A stretch of 64,000 nt of DNA from an uncultured Campylobacter sp. Lineage in GTDB: Bacteria; Campylobacterota; Campylobacteria; Campylobacterales; Campylobacteraceae. The position numbers and the translations under genes were made by a program. The notes beneath the pieces were generated by a model. It worked only from the letters and a program-made list of their open reading frames with translations, searched no databases and had not been told where the DNA came from. Every line of letters starts with the position of its first letter. Position 1 is the stretch's first letter. Shown here one piece after another: positions 26,538-35,636 of this stretch. The stretch is taken from positions 1 through 64,000 of the forward strand of contig CAKVDW010000001.1 in assembly GCA_934728065.1 (NCBI GenBank), written 5' to 3'.

Positions 26538-27734
26538 ATGATAAATTTTAACGCAAATTCTTTCAATCCACTTGCAAACTTAAAGCCACGAGTTAAGGGC
26601 GTTGATGACACAAAAGCAAATTCACAAAGCGCAATAAATTCAAGCGTAAATTCAACAAACACCATAAATTCAGCCACAAATTCAACCCAAAATTCAAGTT
26701 TAAGCACAAATTCAAGCCTAAATTTAAACTCAAATTCCAACTCAAACGCCCAAATTTCAGCCAAATTTTTAGTTACCGACAAAAGTCAAGCCGTAGGCAC
26801 GAGTTTGGGTTATGGTATCGACAAGGACGGCTACTATACAAGCGATTTCAACGAAGCAGCAGGCATTCCAAACGACTACAAAATCCATTCTAGCACTATG
26901 GAGAGCTTTGCGAAAATGAAAACAAATGAAAACAACCTTTTAAGGATATTTAGAAGTGTAGATATAGCCAAAAGCGTAGGCAATGCTTACAAAATCCTTT
27001 CGCAAGTCGTGGGCGAAGACATTTTAAATTCAAAAAGCAGTTTTAGCAAAGACGAGATAGCGCAGTTTCCGCAAGGCTATGAATACAATATGCAAAATTT
27101 AAAAGTCTCAAAGGTTTATAATACGATTTTCGAGCTAAATGATGCGACACAACGCTTTGACTACAAGCAAGGGCGAAAAAACCGCGAAGGCATAAGCGAT
27201 TTGTTTTATAATCCAACAAGCACAAAGCCCGCTACGGACATTTTCAACAATGCTTATGGTGGCAAAGAAAGTGCGGAAATCGGGGGCAGTCAATGGGCGA
27301 CAACAGCGAGCAAATACACAAATGCTGACGGCACTATCTCAAAAGGTGGGCTTTTAATCGGCATTTTGAATGAAAATTTACACACAGCAGAGGGTGAAAC
27401 AAGCTCAAACGGCAAAAAACAAGGCTATGATAAAACAATGAGTTATGCCGATATGCTAAATTTCAAAGCTGAAAAGGGCGAATGGCTTGTGAATGTCGAT
27501 TTAAACAAGCCTTTGTCTTTTGGCGAGGGCGAAGACTCGCTTCTTAAAGACATAGAAAACAATAAAAAGAGCAAAGCAAAGCTTGAAAGCTACAAAGACC
27601 CTATTGCGCAAATGCTTGAAGAAATTATCATTCGTCTAAAAGAACAAACCCAAAAAGCCCTTGAACGACAACGAGAAAACGCTAAAAAAAGCGCAAACAT
27701 AACAAACATAGAAAAAGTGGATATAAAAGCGTAA
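26538..27734 (+). CDS. EF-hand-like protein with Asn/Ser-rich N-terminus (paralogue of 776-1786)
   Basis: 398 residues, no signal peptide. Residues about 25-75 are almost only N, S, T, A and L, encoded by repeated AAATTCA units. The core begins GYGIDKDGYYTSDFNEAAGIP and continues NDYKIHSSTM, then KYTNADGTISKGGLLIGIL near residue 255-275, matching the paralogue near the window start; both proteins end EKVDIKA or KKVDIKV. The loops resemble degenerate EF-hands. The sigma-28-type promoter and disordered N-terminus suggest a protein co-expressed with flagella and possibly exported by the flagellar apparatus. No enzymatic motif is visible. Confidence 0.65.
   Translation: MINFNANSFNPLANLKPRVKGVDDTKANSQSAINSSVNSTNTINSATNSTQNSSLSTNSSLNLNSNSNSNAQISAKFLVTDKSQAVGTSLGYGIDKDGYYTSDFNEAAGIPNDYKIHSSTMESFAKMKTNENNLLRIFRSVDIAKSVGNAYKILSQVVGEDILNSKSSFSKDEIAQFPQGYEYNMQNLKVSKVYNTIFELNDATQRFDYKQGRKNREGISDLFYNPTSTKPATDIFNNAYGGKESAEIGGSQWATTASKYTNADGTISKGGLLIGILNENLHTAEGETSSNGKKQGYDKTMSYADMLNFKAEKGEWLVNVDLNKPLSFGEGEDSLLKDIENNKKSKAKLESYKDPIAQMLEEIIIRLKEQTQKALERQRENAKKSANITNIEKVDIKA
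26616..26747 (+). repeat. degenerate AAATTCA repeats coding for Asn-Ser
   Basis: The heptamer AAATTCA occurs seven times in about 130 bases, always in the same frame (AAT TCA, Asn-Ser), with variable spacers. This makes the Asn/Ser-rich segment of the protein starting at 26538. Confidence 0.7.
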
Positions 27735-27783
27735 ATTCACTTTCTTTTTAAATTTAGTGCGTTCTTAAATTTTAAGCTAAATT

Positions 27784-27792
27784 TGCTATACT
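27784..27792 (+). promoter_or_regulatory. extended -10 promoter for pepF
   Basis: TGCTATACT ends 32 bases before the ATG at 27825. The open frame reaches back over this site, so the internal ATG is the real start. Confidence 0.55.
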
Positions 27793-27824
27793 TCACAACA
27801 AATTTTAATCAAAAAGGACGCAAA

Positions 27825-29537
27825 ATGCAGTGGAATTTAAAGGATTTGTTTGAGAATGAAAGAAGTGCGAGTGCGTATTTGCAGGCTTTGCAAGAGCATT
27901 CAAAGAAATTTAGGGGCATTTATGAAAACAAGCTGAGCGAGCTTAAAAGCGTGGAGTTTTTAAACGCCTTAAAAGAGTTCGAGCAAATTGCTTGTGGCGT
28001 TGCCAAAGTGATGAGCTATGCGTATTTGCGCTTTGCAAAGGACACGGCAAATGGCGCTTTGTATGCGAAATTTGAAAACGAGTGCAAAAAAACGGAGGAA
28101 AATCTGCTTTTTTTCGAGCTAGAATTTTGCCAAATCAGCCAAAACAAGGCGCAAATGCTCATCAAAGAGTGCGCTGATTATGAGTTTTACCTGCATAATC
28201 TCATCAAAAACAAAAAGCATAATTTAAGCCAAAAAGAAGAACGCATCTTGCTCTTTATGTCAAGCACGGGCGCAAGTGCTTTTGGGCGGCTTTTTGATGA
28301 AACGATGAGCCGCATAAAAGTGCCTTTTAGGGACGAAATTTTGAGCGAAGAAGAGATTTTAAGCAAACTTTACAGCGCAAACAGAAAGGAAAGAAAAGCC
28401 GCTGCAAAGGCGTTTAGCAAGGTTTTGAAAAAAAATGTCCCACTTCTTAGCTACATTTTTAATATGATAAAAGCCGAGCGCAAGAGCCTTGATGAGCTGC
28501 GAGGATACGCAAACGCCGAAGAAGCGCGCCACATAAGCAACCAAATTTCACGCACGAGCGTGGATTCGCTCATCGAAACGACTGAAAAAAACTTTCATCT
28601 TGTCAGCACCTTTTACGAGCGCAAAAAGCGAATTTTAGGGCTTAAAACGCTTAAAAATTATGACAGATATGCGCCTGTTGGCAAGGACATAAGCATAGAG
28701 TATCCAAAAGCCCAAAAAATCGTGCTTAAAGCCTTTGAAGCCTTTTCAAGTGAGTTTGCAAGCACGGCTAAAAGGGCGTTTGAAAATGGCTGGGTTGATG
28801 TGTATCCAAGCGCAAACAAGCAAGGCGGGGCGTTTTCGCACTCCGCTACAAGCGATGCGCACCCCTTTGTGATGCTGAATTTCACGGGGCGCAGGCGAGA
28901 TTTATTTACCCTAGCACACGAGCTAGGACACGCTATTCATCAAAATTTAAGCTACAAGGTGAGTTTTTTAAACCAAGATACCCCACTCACCACAGCTGAG
29001 ACGGCTTCTGTCTTTGCTGAAATGCTTGTTTTTGACTATATGAAAAATGAGCTTAAAAAAGACGAGCTTATCGGGCTTTATGCGGCGAAATTAGAGGACA
29101 TTTTTGCCACGCTTTACAGGCAAATCAATTTCACAACCTTTGAGCGCGAAATTCACGCGCACAAGGGCGAGCTTAGCGAGGCTGAATTTGGCGAAATTTG
29201 GCTTAAAGAGAGCAAAAAAATGTTTGGCGAAAGCGTCAAGCTAAGCCCGCATTATAGGCTTTGGTGGAGCTATATACCGCACTTTATCCACACGCCCTTT
29301 TACTGCTACGCTTATGCTTACGCGCAGCTACTTGTGCTGGCACTTTACGGGCTTTATAAAAGCGGCGAGTGCAAGGACTTTAAGGCGCGCTACTTACAAA
29401 TGCTAAGCCTTGGCGGCAGCAAAAGCCCAAAAGAGCTTGTGGGGCTTTTTGGCTTTGACATAGAGGATAAAAATTTTTGGCAGCTTGGCATAAAAGAGAT
29501 AGAAAAGCTAGTAAGCGAGTTTTTGAGGCTGAAATAA
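27825..29537 (+). CDS. pepF: oligoendopeptidase F (M3 family)
   Basis: 570 residues from the ATG at 27825 (MQWNLKDLF, AAGGACG upstream). Zinc metallopeptidase that degrades oligopeptides in the cytoplasm. The active site is LFTLAHELGHAIHQ (HExxH, near residue 362-366) with the third ligand in the following TTAETASVFAEML. PepF/M3B features include SNQISRTSVDSLI and the C-terminal substrate loop FIHTPFYCYAYAYAQLLV. It stands alone between the EF-hand-like gene and the SspB-like gene. Confidence 0.93.
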   Translation: MQWNLKDLFENERSASAYLQALQEHSKKFRGIYENKLSELKSVEFLNALKEFEQIACGVAKVMSYAYLRFAKDTANGALYAKFENECKKTEENLLFFELEFCQISQNKAQMLIKECADYEFYLHNLIKNKKHNLSQKEERILLFMSSTGASAFGRLFDETMSRIKVPFRDEILSEEEILSKLYSANRKERKAAAKAFSKVLKKNVPLLSYIFNMIKAERKSLDELRGYANAEEARHISNQISRTSVDSLIETTEKNFHLVSTFYERKKRILGLKTLKNYDRYAPVGKDISIEYPKAQKIVLKAFEAFSSEFASTAKRAFENGWVDVYPSANKQGGAFSHSATSDAHPFVMLNFTGRRRDLFTLAHELGHAIHQNLSYKVSFLNQDTPLTTAETASVFAEMLVFDYMKNELKKDELIGLYAAKLEDIFATLYRQINFTTFEREIHAHKGELSEAEFGEIWLKESKKMFGESVKLSPHYRLWWSYIPHFIHTPFYCYAYAYAQLLVLALYGLYKSGECKDFKARYLQMLSLGGSKSPKELVGLFGFDIEDKNFWQLGIKEIEKLVSEFLRLK

Positions 29538-29580
29538 GCCTTTAAATTCGCCTTTTGTGCTTGTTTGGTTAAAAAATTTA

Positions 29581-29589
29581 TGCTAGTAT
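29581..29589 (+). promoter_or_regulatory. candidate extended -10 for the sspB-like/helicase pair
   Basis: TGCTAGTAT, a weaker extended -10, ends 22 bases before the ATG at 29612. AAGGGGCG follows as ribosome binding site. Confidence 0.4.
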
Positions 29590-29611
29590 ATGTGGGCAAA
29601 AAGGGGCGAAA

Positions 29612-30049
29612 ATGATAGAAAAAATTCTTAAAGACAAGGGCTTTATAAGCCTTATGCAAGGACATTGTTATGAGATTATTTCAAGGCTTATGGAGCTTAA
29701 AATCGAATTTAGCATTGTGGCAAATACCAAATTTTGCAGCTATGAGCCGCAGTTGCCAAAGGACTTAGACCCAAGCAAAAACCCTTTGGTGCTGTTTGTG
29801 CTGGCTGGTTATACCTTTGAGAGCATTGAGCTTGATAAATTTAAGATGACTTTCCACGCGGGTTTTGGACCAAATGACTTTGCCACTTTTGTGAGCGTGG
29901 ATTTGGGCGCGATAACGCAAATTCAGGTTGAAAACGACATTATTTTTGTGAATTTTAGCTTTTATCAAGGCGGCGAGAAAAAAAGCGCGCAAAATTCGAT
30001 GAATATCTTTTTAAACAACCCCAAAAACAAAGACAGCCTTAAAAAATGA
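29612..30049 (+). CDS. SspB-like protein (candidate ClpXP adaptor)
   Basis: 145 residues. Residues about 40-125 resemble the Sm-like fold of stringent starvation protein B: a helix (YEIISRLMELKIEF), strand-rich PLVLFVLAGYTFESIELDKF, then MTFHAGFGPNDFATFVSVD matching the SspB RFNARFGG...VSVP segment, and LGAITQIQVEN matching AVLAIYAREN. SspB hands ssrA-tagged proteins to ClpXP. The C-terminus (SLKK) lacks the classical LRVVK ClpX-binding end, so partner use is uncertain. It overlaps the helicase gene by 4 bases. The relation is my alignment by eye, not a search result. Confidence 0.5.
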   Translation: MIEKILKDKGFISLMQGHCYEIISRLMELKIEFSIVANTKFCSYEPQLPKDLDPSKNPLVLFVLAGYTFESIELDKFKMTFHAGFGPNDFATFVSVDLGAITQIQVENDIIFVNFSFYQGGEKKSAQNSMNIFLNNPKNKDSLKK

Positions 30050-32187
30050 GTATTTTCGCGGGATTAAACAAGGCTCAGCAAGAAGCAGCCGCCCACATAG
30101 ATGGGGCTATGCTGATTTTAGCAGGTGCGGGCAGCGGCAAAACCAAAACCATCACCACGCGACTTGCTTATCTCATCGATGAAGTGGGCATTCCCGCGAC
30201 AAACACGCTCACGCTTACTTTCACCAACAAAGCCGCGAGCGTGATGAGAACGCGGGCTTTGAATTTACTCACGCACAATGCGGGGCAAAACCCCTTGCTT
30301 TGCACTTTTCATAAATTTGGGCTTATGTTTTTGCGCCTTTACATTGAAAGGCTTGGGCGAAAGAATGATTTTGTGGTGATTGACACGGACGATGCGAAAA
30401 AAATTCTTAAAAATTTATTAAATGATGATGAAAAATTAAGCGTTTCTACTATCTTAAATCACATTTCAGCCTACAAAAACGAGCTTGCAAGCGTAGAGGA
30501 CGCTTTTAAAGAGCTTGATTTTATACAGGGTTTTGAGCGCGAAAAATACCAAAAAATAGCAAGGTATTACAAAGCCTACCAAGAAATGCTTTTGCGCCTG
30601 AATTTCGTGGATTTTGACGACTTGCTTTTGCTTTCATATAACATTTTAAACGCTGATGAAAATTTCGCCAAAGAACAAAGCGCAAAATACCGCTACATAA
30701 TGGTTGATGAGTATCAAGACACGAACGAATTACAATTTCAAATTCTACAAAAACTTTGCACCACTCACGAAAATATCGCTGTGGTAGGCGATGATGACCA
30801 AAGCATTTACGCTTGGCGTGGGGCAAAAATAGAAAATATCTTAAATTTTCAAAAACAATTTCACAATGTCAAACTCGTCAAACTCGAACAAAACTACCGC
30901 TCGACAAGTTTGATACTTGACGCTGCAAATTCTCTCATCGAGCATAATAAAAAAAGGCTTGGCAAAACACTCATTTCTACCAAAGAAACAGGGCAAGACA
31001 TAGAGCTTTTGCAAAGCTATGATGAAAAAGATGAAAGTCAAAAGGTTTGCGTGGCGATAAAAGGGCTTTTAAAAGAGGGCATAAAGCCTAGTGAAATCGC
31101 CATTTTATACCGCGTAAATGCCCTTTCTCGCGCCCTTGAAGAAGCACTGATGAAAGCGCAACTTCCTTTTAAAATTTTAAGCGGAATGCGTTTTTATGAG
31201 CGCGCTGAGATAAAAGACATCATCGCTTATTTGCGCTTTTTGCTTAATCACAACGATGATTTTTCGCTAAAACGAATCATCAACAAACCCAAACGCGCCT
31301 TTGGCGAAACGAGTTTTAAAAAACTCCAAATCAAGGCAAAAGAGCTGAATTTGCCACTCTTTGAGACACTTTGCACCCTGCAAGGAACGAAATTTTTTAG
31401 CGCAAAACTTGACAAAGAAATGGCAACTTTCACAAACGCGATAATGCAGCTTAGCCAAATCGATGATTTGCGCTTGTTGCTTGATGAATTTGAAAGGTTA
31501 ATCAAACTCAAAGATTTTTACAAAGACAGCACGGACGGCGATGAGCGCGTGCGAAACATAGATGAGTTTTACGCAAATGTCAAAGAAAGGGCTGATAAGG
31601 GCGAAATCGCCAGCATAAACGAGCTTTTAAACGAAATTTCCTTGCAAAGCGAGCAAGATGAAGTGGAGGGCGAGTGTGTGTATTTGATGAGCATACACGC
31701 GAGCAAGGGGCTTGAATTTGACGCTGTTTTCATCGTGGGGCTTGAAGATGGCTTTTTTCCCATACTCAGCGAGGACGGCGACATAGAAGAAGAACGCCGC
31801 CTTGCTTATGTGGCGATAACGCGGGCGAAAAAACGGCTCTTTTTAAGCACCACAAATTCACGCTTTTATCGCGGAAGTCGCAGCTACAACCTTGAAACAA
31901 GCAAGTTTTTGGGAGAAACGGGCGTTTTAGATGAAAACGAATTAGAAGTGATTTTTGAGCCTGAGGAAATGAAACGGATAAAAGATGAAAATTTAAGCAA
32001 AAAGCTTGATTTGCAGGGCTTAAAAAAAGGCTTGGCAGGTGCAAACGAGCCTTTTAAAAAGGGCGATTTGGTAAAACATAAAATCTTTGGCATAGGGCGA
32101 GTTGTGGGCGCGCACAAGAGCAAGGTAGGCGTGAATTTTGGGGGTATTGAACGCACGATAATGGCTGAGTTTTTGGAAAAGGTGTGA
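30046..32187 (+). CDS. UvrD/Rep-family ATP-dependent DNA helicase
   Basis: 713 residues, superfamily 1A helicase. Motifs in order: Q motif LNKAQQEAA, Walker A LILAGAGSGKTKT, Ia TLTFTNKAAS, II VDEYQDTNELQ, III VGDDDQSIYAWRGA, IV KLEQNYRST, V LMSIHASKGLEFDAVF, VI EERRLAYVAITRAKKRLF. A C-terminal tail (KGDLVKHKIFGIGRVV) is a Tudor-like RNA-polymerase- or DNA-binding element found in UvrD/PcrA. It unwinds DNA 3' to 5' in repair or replication restart. It is coupled to the upstream SspB-like gene. Confidence 0.92.
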   Translation: MSIFAGLNKAQQEAAAHIDGAMLILAGAGSGKTKTITTRLAYLIDEVGIPATNTLTLTFTNKAASVMRTRALNLLTHNAGQNPLLCTFHKFGLMFLRLYIERLGRKNDFVVIDTDDAKKILKNLLNDDEKLSVSTILNHISAYKNELASVEDAFKELDFIQGFEREKYQKIARYYKAYQEMLLRLNFVDFDDLLLLSYNILNADENFAKEQSAKYRYIMVDEYQDTNELQFQILQKLCTTHENIAVVGDDDQSIYAWRGAKIENILNFQKQFHNVKLVKLEQNYRSTSLILDAANSLIEHNKKRLGKTLISTKETGQDIELLQSYDEKDESQKVCVAIKGLLKEGIKPSEIAILYRVNALSRALEEALMKAQLPFKILSGMRFYERAEIKDIIAYLRFLLNHNDDFSLKRIINKPKRAFGETSFKKLQIKAKELNLPLFETLCTLQGTKFFSAKLDKEMATFTNAIMQLSQIDDLRLLLDEFERLIKLKDFYKDSTDGDERVRNIDEFYANVKERADKGEIASINELLNEISLQSEQDEVEGECVYLMSIHASKGLEFDAVFIVGLEDGFFPILSEDGDIEEERRLAYVAITRAKKRLFLSTTNSRFYRGSRSYNLETSKFLGETGVLDENELEVIFEPEEMKRIKDENLSKKLDLQGLKKGLAGANEPFKKGDLVKHKIFGIGRVVGAHKSKVGVNFGGIERTIMAEFLEKV

Positions 32188-32386
32188 TTGCTTGCGAAGC
32201 CTTTTGATAAAGCATAAATCTTTGCACGCTGTTTTTAAATGGCGCGCAAAAACAATGCGACACGCAATTTATTTACAATGAAATGGGCTAAATTTGCGCT
32301 TGAATGCGCTTTAAAAGGCTTTTAAATTCTAAAAAATAGCAAAAATTTAAAAAAGAGTAATTTTACTTGATTTAAATATAAATTTT

Positions 32387-32406
32387 TGTTAAAATTACGC
32401 CGAAAT
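32387..32406 (+). promoter_or_regulatory. promoter before the 32434/32553 pair (sigma-70 or sigma-28)
   Basis: TGTTAAAAT at 32387-32395 fits an extended sigma-70 -10. Overlapping it, TAAA (32379-32382) and GCCGAAAT (32399-32406) with 16-base spacing fit a sigma-28 promoter with one mismatch in the core. The sequence does not decide between them. Confidence 0.4.
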
Positions 32407-32433
32407 TTAGCTTAACAAAACAAGGACAAGACA

Positions 32434-32556
32434 ATGGCTAGAATTTTTGCAAATGCGGATTTTGGTTTGACTCGTGCTTTAATGAGCTTTCACAACACCA
32501 AATTTGAGCTTAACGGCATTCAAAACAGAGCCGTTTTTTCTAGCCTTTCAATATGA
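32434..32556 (+). CDS. 40-residue ORF coupled to the EF-hand gene
   Basis: An ATG with AAGGAC seven bases upstream opens a 40-codon frame (MARIFANADFGLTRALMSFH and onward, ending FSSLSI). Its TGA overlaps the ATG of the next gene as ATGA, the usual arrangement for translational coupling. I do not recognise the sequence. It could be a real small protein or the displaced N-terminus of a longer family member, but slippage cannot join the frames because a TAG sits in the downstream frame at 32541. Confidence 0.5.
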   Translation: MARIFANADFGLTRALMSFHNTKFELNGIQNRAVFSSLSI

Positions 32557-33464
32557 GTCAAGATAATTTGCAAAATTTTGCTAAAATCATCAATAAAAAT
32601 TTAGACACAAACAATATAAAAACAAGCTCAAATTTAGCTAAAAATTATGAGTTTAGCAATGAAATTTCTTTTACCGACAAAATAAGCACAAACACCATAA
32701 ATTTAAGGCTTAGTGATGAAAATTTATCAAGGCTTAAAACGCATTTTGGCTCACAAAATTTTGACAAAGATAAAAGCGGGAAAATCACACTCAAAGGCGA
32801 GGCAGCAGACTTTGTCTCAGGCTGGTTTGGCGACATAGCTTATAAACGCAACTATGCAGGTGCGGACAGCGATAAAAACGGCTTTTTAAACGACAGCGAA
32901 AAGGGCGAAACTCTAGCAGGATATGGCGCACTCGTTTCTTATAAAACGGACGAAAAAGACGGCTCAAATGTCGTTTTGGTGCAAATGGATGGCGTTTCGT
33001 CCTATTTGCCTTACTCCAAACACTATGACGCACCCCTAGCAAACACCATAGAAAAGGCGCTTAACGAAACTCTAAAAGCTGATATAAATATGGACGGATA
33101 CTTAAATTTAGGCGAACTTCAAAGCAAAGAGCAAATCATAAAAAGTGCTAAAAAGACCATCGAGGGCGAAGCACCCACTCAAATGATTGATAATGGAGGT
33201 GATACAAAATTAACCCAAGAGCAAATGGATAAGCTTAAAAAATGGCTTAAAGAGCTTAAAAAACGCCTAAAATTAGGCGACATTGATAAATTTATTCAAA
33301 AGCTTGATAAAGAGTTGCAAGGTCTTGCCTTGTCTTTAAAAATGAGCAAAGAAACGCTTATAAATAACCTCGACAACCCAAATTTCGCAAATGATATACA
33401 CTTACTTATCAACGAGATAAAACAAAGTGCCAAAAAGAGCGTGCAAATCAACATTTCAGCGTAA
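32553..33464 (+). CDS. EF-hand calcium-binding protein
   Basis: 303 residues, no signal peptide, Asn/Ser/Lys-rich N-terminus. Two canonical EF-hand loops are seen: DSDKNGFLNDSE (about residue 109) and DINMDGYLNLGE (about 180). DKDKSGKITLKG near residue 71 is a third, slightly degenerate loop, and IDNGGDTKLTQEQ near 213 may be a fourth. The C-terminal 100 residues are helical and Lys-rich. The layout (no signal, polar N-terminus, calcium loops, own promoter) resembles the two EF-hand-like paralogues in this window. Target and location are unknown. Confidence 0.7.
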   Translation: MSQDNLQNFAKIINKNLDTNNIKTSSNLAKNYEFSNEISFTDKISTNTINLRLSDENLSRLKTHFGSQNFDKDKSGKITLKGEAADFVSGWFGDIAYKRNYAGADSDKNGFLNDSEKGETLAGYGALVSYKTDEKDGSNVVLVQMDGVSSYLPYSKHYDAPLANTIEKALNETLKADINMDGYLNLGELQSKEQIIKSAKKTIEGEAPTQMIDNGGDTKLTQEQMDKLKKWLKELKKRLKLGDIDKFIQKLDKELQGLALSLKMSKETLINNLDNPNFANDIHLLINEIKQSAKKSVQINISA

Positions 33465-33838
33465 GATAAATCAAAAATTTTCAAATTCATCATCACAAAC
33501 AAAGCATTAAAGCCATATAAAAATAAAACGCAAAATAATTTTTGAATGCAAATAAAATGCGCTTTATCCAAAATTTTCTATTAATTTATGAGGCAAAGTA
33601 GCTTTGTGTTATGCTGGGGATTGTAAAATTTAGGTAAATGGTGCATTTGTGTGCGAGATAAGGCAAGCAAATTTGCGTGAGTAAAAGCAAGTTTCGCAAG
33701 AAAGCGCAAAAATATAAAAGAGTAGAAAAATGAAAAATAACGAAAAAGCATAAAAAATATAAAAAATGCAAACAAGCCACAAGGGATAAAATTTAAACAA
33801 AATTAAAGATAAAATTTCAATAAAATTAAGGATAAAAT
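33465..33838. other. 374-base non-coding gap
   Basis: Very AT-rich. Only short reverse-strand frames with low-complexity Phe/Leu/Cys-rich translations are present, which I do not believe are genes. The last 55 bases hold a 23-bp tandem repeat. No terminator hairpin or clear promoter was found. Confidence 0.6.
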
Positions 33839-33840
33839 TT
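33785..33840. repeat. 23-bp tandem repeat reaching the truB start
   Basis: GATAAAATTT recurs at 33785, 33808 and 33831, a period of exactly 23 bases, with the intervening 13 bases also similar. The third copy includes the spacer and first bases of the truB TTG start codon. Confidence 0.65.
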
Positions 33841-34657
33841 GAACAGACTTTTTGTTGCTTATAAGCCCGTAAATATCAGCTCCAACGCCTTTTTGCATAC
33901 GCTTAAAAAAAAGTATAAAGTGCAAAAGGCAGGGTATTCTGGCACGCTTGACCCCTTTGCAAAGGGCGTTTTAATCGTGGCTTTTGGGGCTTACACGCGC
34001 CTTTTTCGCTTTTTAAGCAAAACGCCTAAAATTTATGAGGCGACTTTGTGGCTGGGAGCGAAATCTTTGAGTTTTGATGATAAAAATATCACGCAAGTTG
34101 CTATTTTGCCGCCGTTTGAGTTTAAAAATTTGGAGCAAATCACGCACCAAATGCTAGGCGAGCTTACTTTCACGCCGCCTGCATTTAGCGCAAAGCGAGT
34201 TGGGGGCAAAAGAGCGTATCAGTTTGCCGCAAAGGGCGAGCAGGTAGAGCTTAAAGAATGCGTTATGCAAATTTATGGCTGCGAAATTTTGCATTACGCT
34301 CACCCCTTTTTAACGCTTCGTTTGAGTGTGAGCGAGGGCGCTTATGTGCGCTCTTACTGCGAAATTTTTGCGCAAAAGCTTGGTATAAACGCCACTTTAA
34401 GCGCACTCACTCGCTTGAAAGAGGGTAAATTCGTGTATGAAAATGAAAAAAGTTTGAATGTTTTGGATTTTTTAAATTTAGAAAAAAATGAGCTAAAAGA
34501 CAGCACAAAACTTGAAAATGGCACGAAAATTGCTTTAAATGAGCTAAAAATTCAAAAAAATGGCGAATTTTTTGTCGAAGATAGGGATTTTTTTAGTATT
34601 ATTAGCGTTAGAAATGACGAGGTAAAATATCTTTTGAATAAGGTGGCAAAATGTTAA
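33839..34657 (+). CDS. truB: tRNA pseudouridine-55 synthase
   Basis: 272 residues. Makes pseudouridine at position 55 of the T loop of tRNAs. Catalytic Asp38 is in [15 protein letters not shown]; other TruB segments are [35 protein letters not shown] and [11 protein letters not shown]. The likely start is the TTG at 33839, with AAGGA six bases upstream and a family-like [16 protein letters not shown] start. It is first in a run of eight closely packed genes. Confidence 0.93.
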   Translation: MNRLFVAYKPVNISSNAFLHTLKKKYKVQKAGYSGTLDPFAKGVLIVAFGAYTRLFRFLSKTPKIYEATLWLGAKSLSFDDKNITQVAILPPFEFKNLEQITHQMLGELTFTPPAFSAKRVGGKRAYQFAAKGEQVELKECVMQIYGCEILHYAHPFLTLRLSVSEGAYVRSYCEIFAQKLGINATLSALTRLKEGKFVYENEKSLNVLDFLNLEKNELKDSTKLENGTKIALNELKIQKNGEFFVEDRDFFSIISVRNDEVKYLLNKVAKC

Positions 34658-34878
34658 TATTATCAAGGAAAGAGGGCGAGAGCATTCAACTTGGCGAAGA
34701 TATGGAAGTTAAGATTATACAAACAGCTAAAGGTTATGTTAAAATAGGCATAGAAGCTCCAAAAACTTTGATGATTTTGCGTAAAGAGCTTTCAGAAGAG
34801 ATTAGAAATAAAAACTTACTTTCTGCCGAAAAAGATGAAGCTGCTTTGGAAGTTTTAAGCAAGAAAATCAAACAATGA
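34651..34878 (+). CDS. csrA: carbon storage regulator CsrA
   Basis: 75 residues; RNA-binding post-transcriptional regulator. [20 protein letters not shown] and [16 protein letters not shown] are the conserved beta-strand and RNA-contact segments. In Campylobacter CsrA represses flaA translation and is countered by FliW; fliW is not in this window. It overlaps truB by 7 bases and ispE by 4. At 75 residues it is longer than E. coli CsrA (61) by a Lys/Glu-rich tail. Confidence 0.95.
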   Translation: MLILSRKEGESIQLGEDMEVKIIQTAKGYVKIGIEAPKTLMILRKELSEEIRNKNLLSAEKDEAALEVLSKKIKQ

Positions 34879-35636
34879 AAGCAAATGCTAAATTAAATAT
34901 TTTTCTTAAACTTGTAGGTTTTGACAGCCGAATGTATCATTATTTAGAATCTCGCTTTGTGCTTGTAGATGAGCTTTTTGACGAGCTTGATTTAAGCAAG
35001 GATAAAAAACAAGAGGGTTTTGAAATCATAAGTGAATTTGAGTGCGAAAACAACATTCTTACAAAATCTTACGAGCTTTTGTGTCAAATGGGCTTTAAAA
35101 ATGAGCTTGATGAGTGTTTTTCGCAATATTCTTTAAGGCTTGATAAAAAAATTCCTGTTGGTGGCGGGCTTGGTGGCGGAAGTAGTGATGCGGCTTGTTT
35201 TTTAAGGCTGATGAATGAGAATTTAAATTTGAAACTTTCTAAAGAAAAACTTATGCAAATAGGTTCTAAAATCGGCTCTGATGTGCCGTTTTTTTTAAGC
35301 GAGTTTAAAAGTGCAAATGTCAGCGGAACGGGTAAAGTTGTGGTTGAATTTATGGACGATTTGCCGAGTTTTGATTTTGTTTTTCCTGAGATAGTTTCTA
35401 GCACGGCTTTAGTTTATAAAGAATTTGATAAATCATCTTTTAATCTCGCAAAAAACGCCATTTGGGCAAAAGAATTTAAGGCAAAAAAAACCAAAGAGCT
35501 TTTAAAACAAAAAAATACAGATTTAAACGATTTATTTACTCCTTGTGTAAATTTATATCCTAAAATGTCAGAGTTTTTGGAACAAGGCTTTTTTTTAAGT
35601 GGTAGTGGCAGCACTGTTTTTAAGGCAAAAAAATGA
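34875..35636 (+). CDS. ispE: 4-diphosphocytidyl-2-C-methyl-D-erythritol kinase
   Basis: 253 residues, GHMP kinase of the non-mevalonate isoprenoid pathway; phosphorylates CDP-ME. The N-terminal [18 protein letters not shown] and the ATP loop [18 protein letters not shown] are diagnostic. IGSDVPFFL and the C-terminal [11 protein letters not shown] complete the fold. Overlaps csrA and smpB by 4 bases each. Confidence 0.93.
   Translation: MKANAKLNIFLKLVGFDSRMYHYLESRFVLVDELFDELDLSKDKKQEGFEIISEFECENNILTKSYELLCQMGFKNELDECFSQYSLRLDKKIPVGGGLGGGSSDAACFLRLMNENLNLKLSKEKLMQIGSKIGSDVPFFLSEFKSANVSGTGKVVVEFMDDLPSFDFVFPEIVSSTALVYKEFDKSSFNLAKNAIWAKEFKAKKTKELLKQKNTDLNDLFTPCVNLYPKMSEFLEQGFFLSGSGSTVFKAKK

Noticed and set aside
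26616..26747. Asn-Ser repeats as N-glycosylation sites of the Pgl system
   Set aside because: The bacterial sequon needs Asp or Glu two residues before Asn; none of the repeats has it.
32534..32543. T6 slippage joining the 40-codon ORF to the EF-hand protein
   Set aside because: The EF-hand frame has a TAG at 32541-32543, so slipping at the T run stops immediately.
33581..33780. Two reverse-strand frames of 64 codons in the gap before truB
   Set aside because: Low-complexity Phe/Leu/Cys-rich translations with no ribosome binding site; typical of AT-rich DNA.
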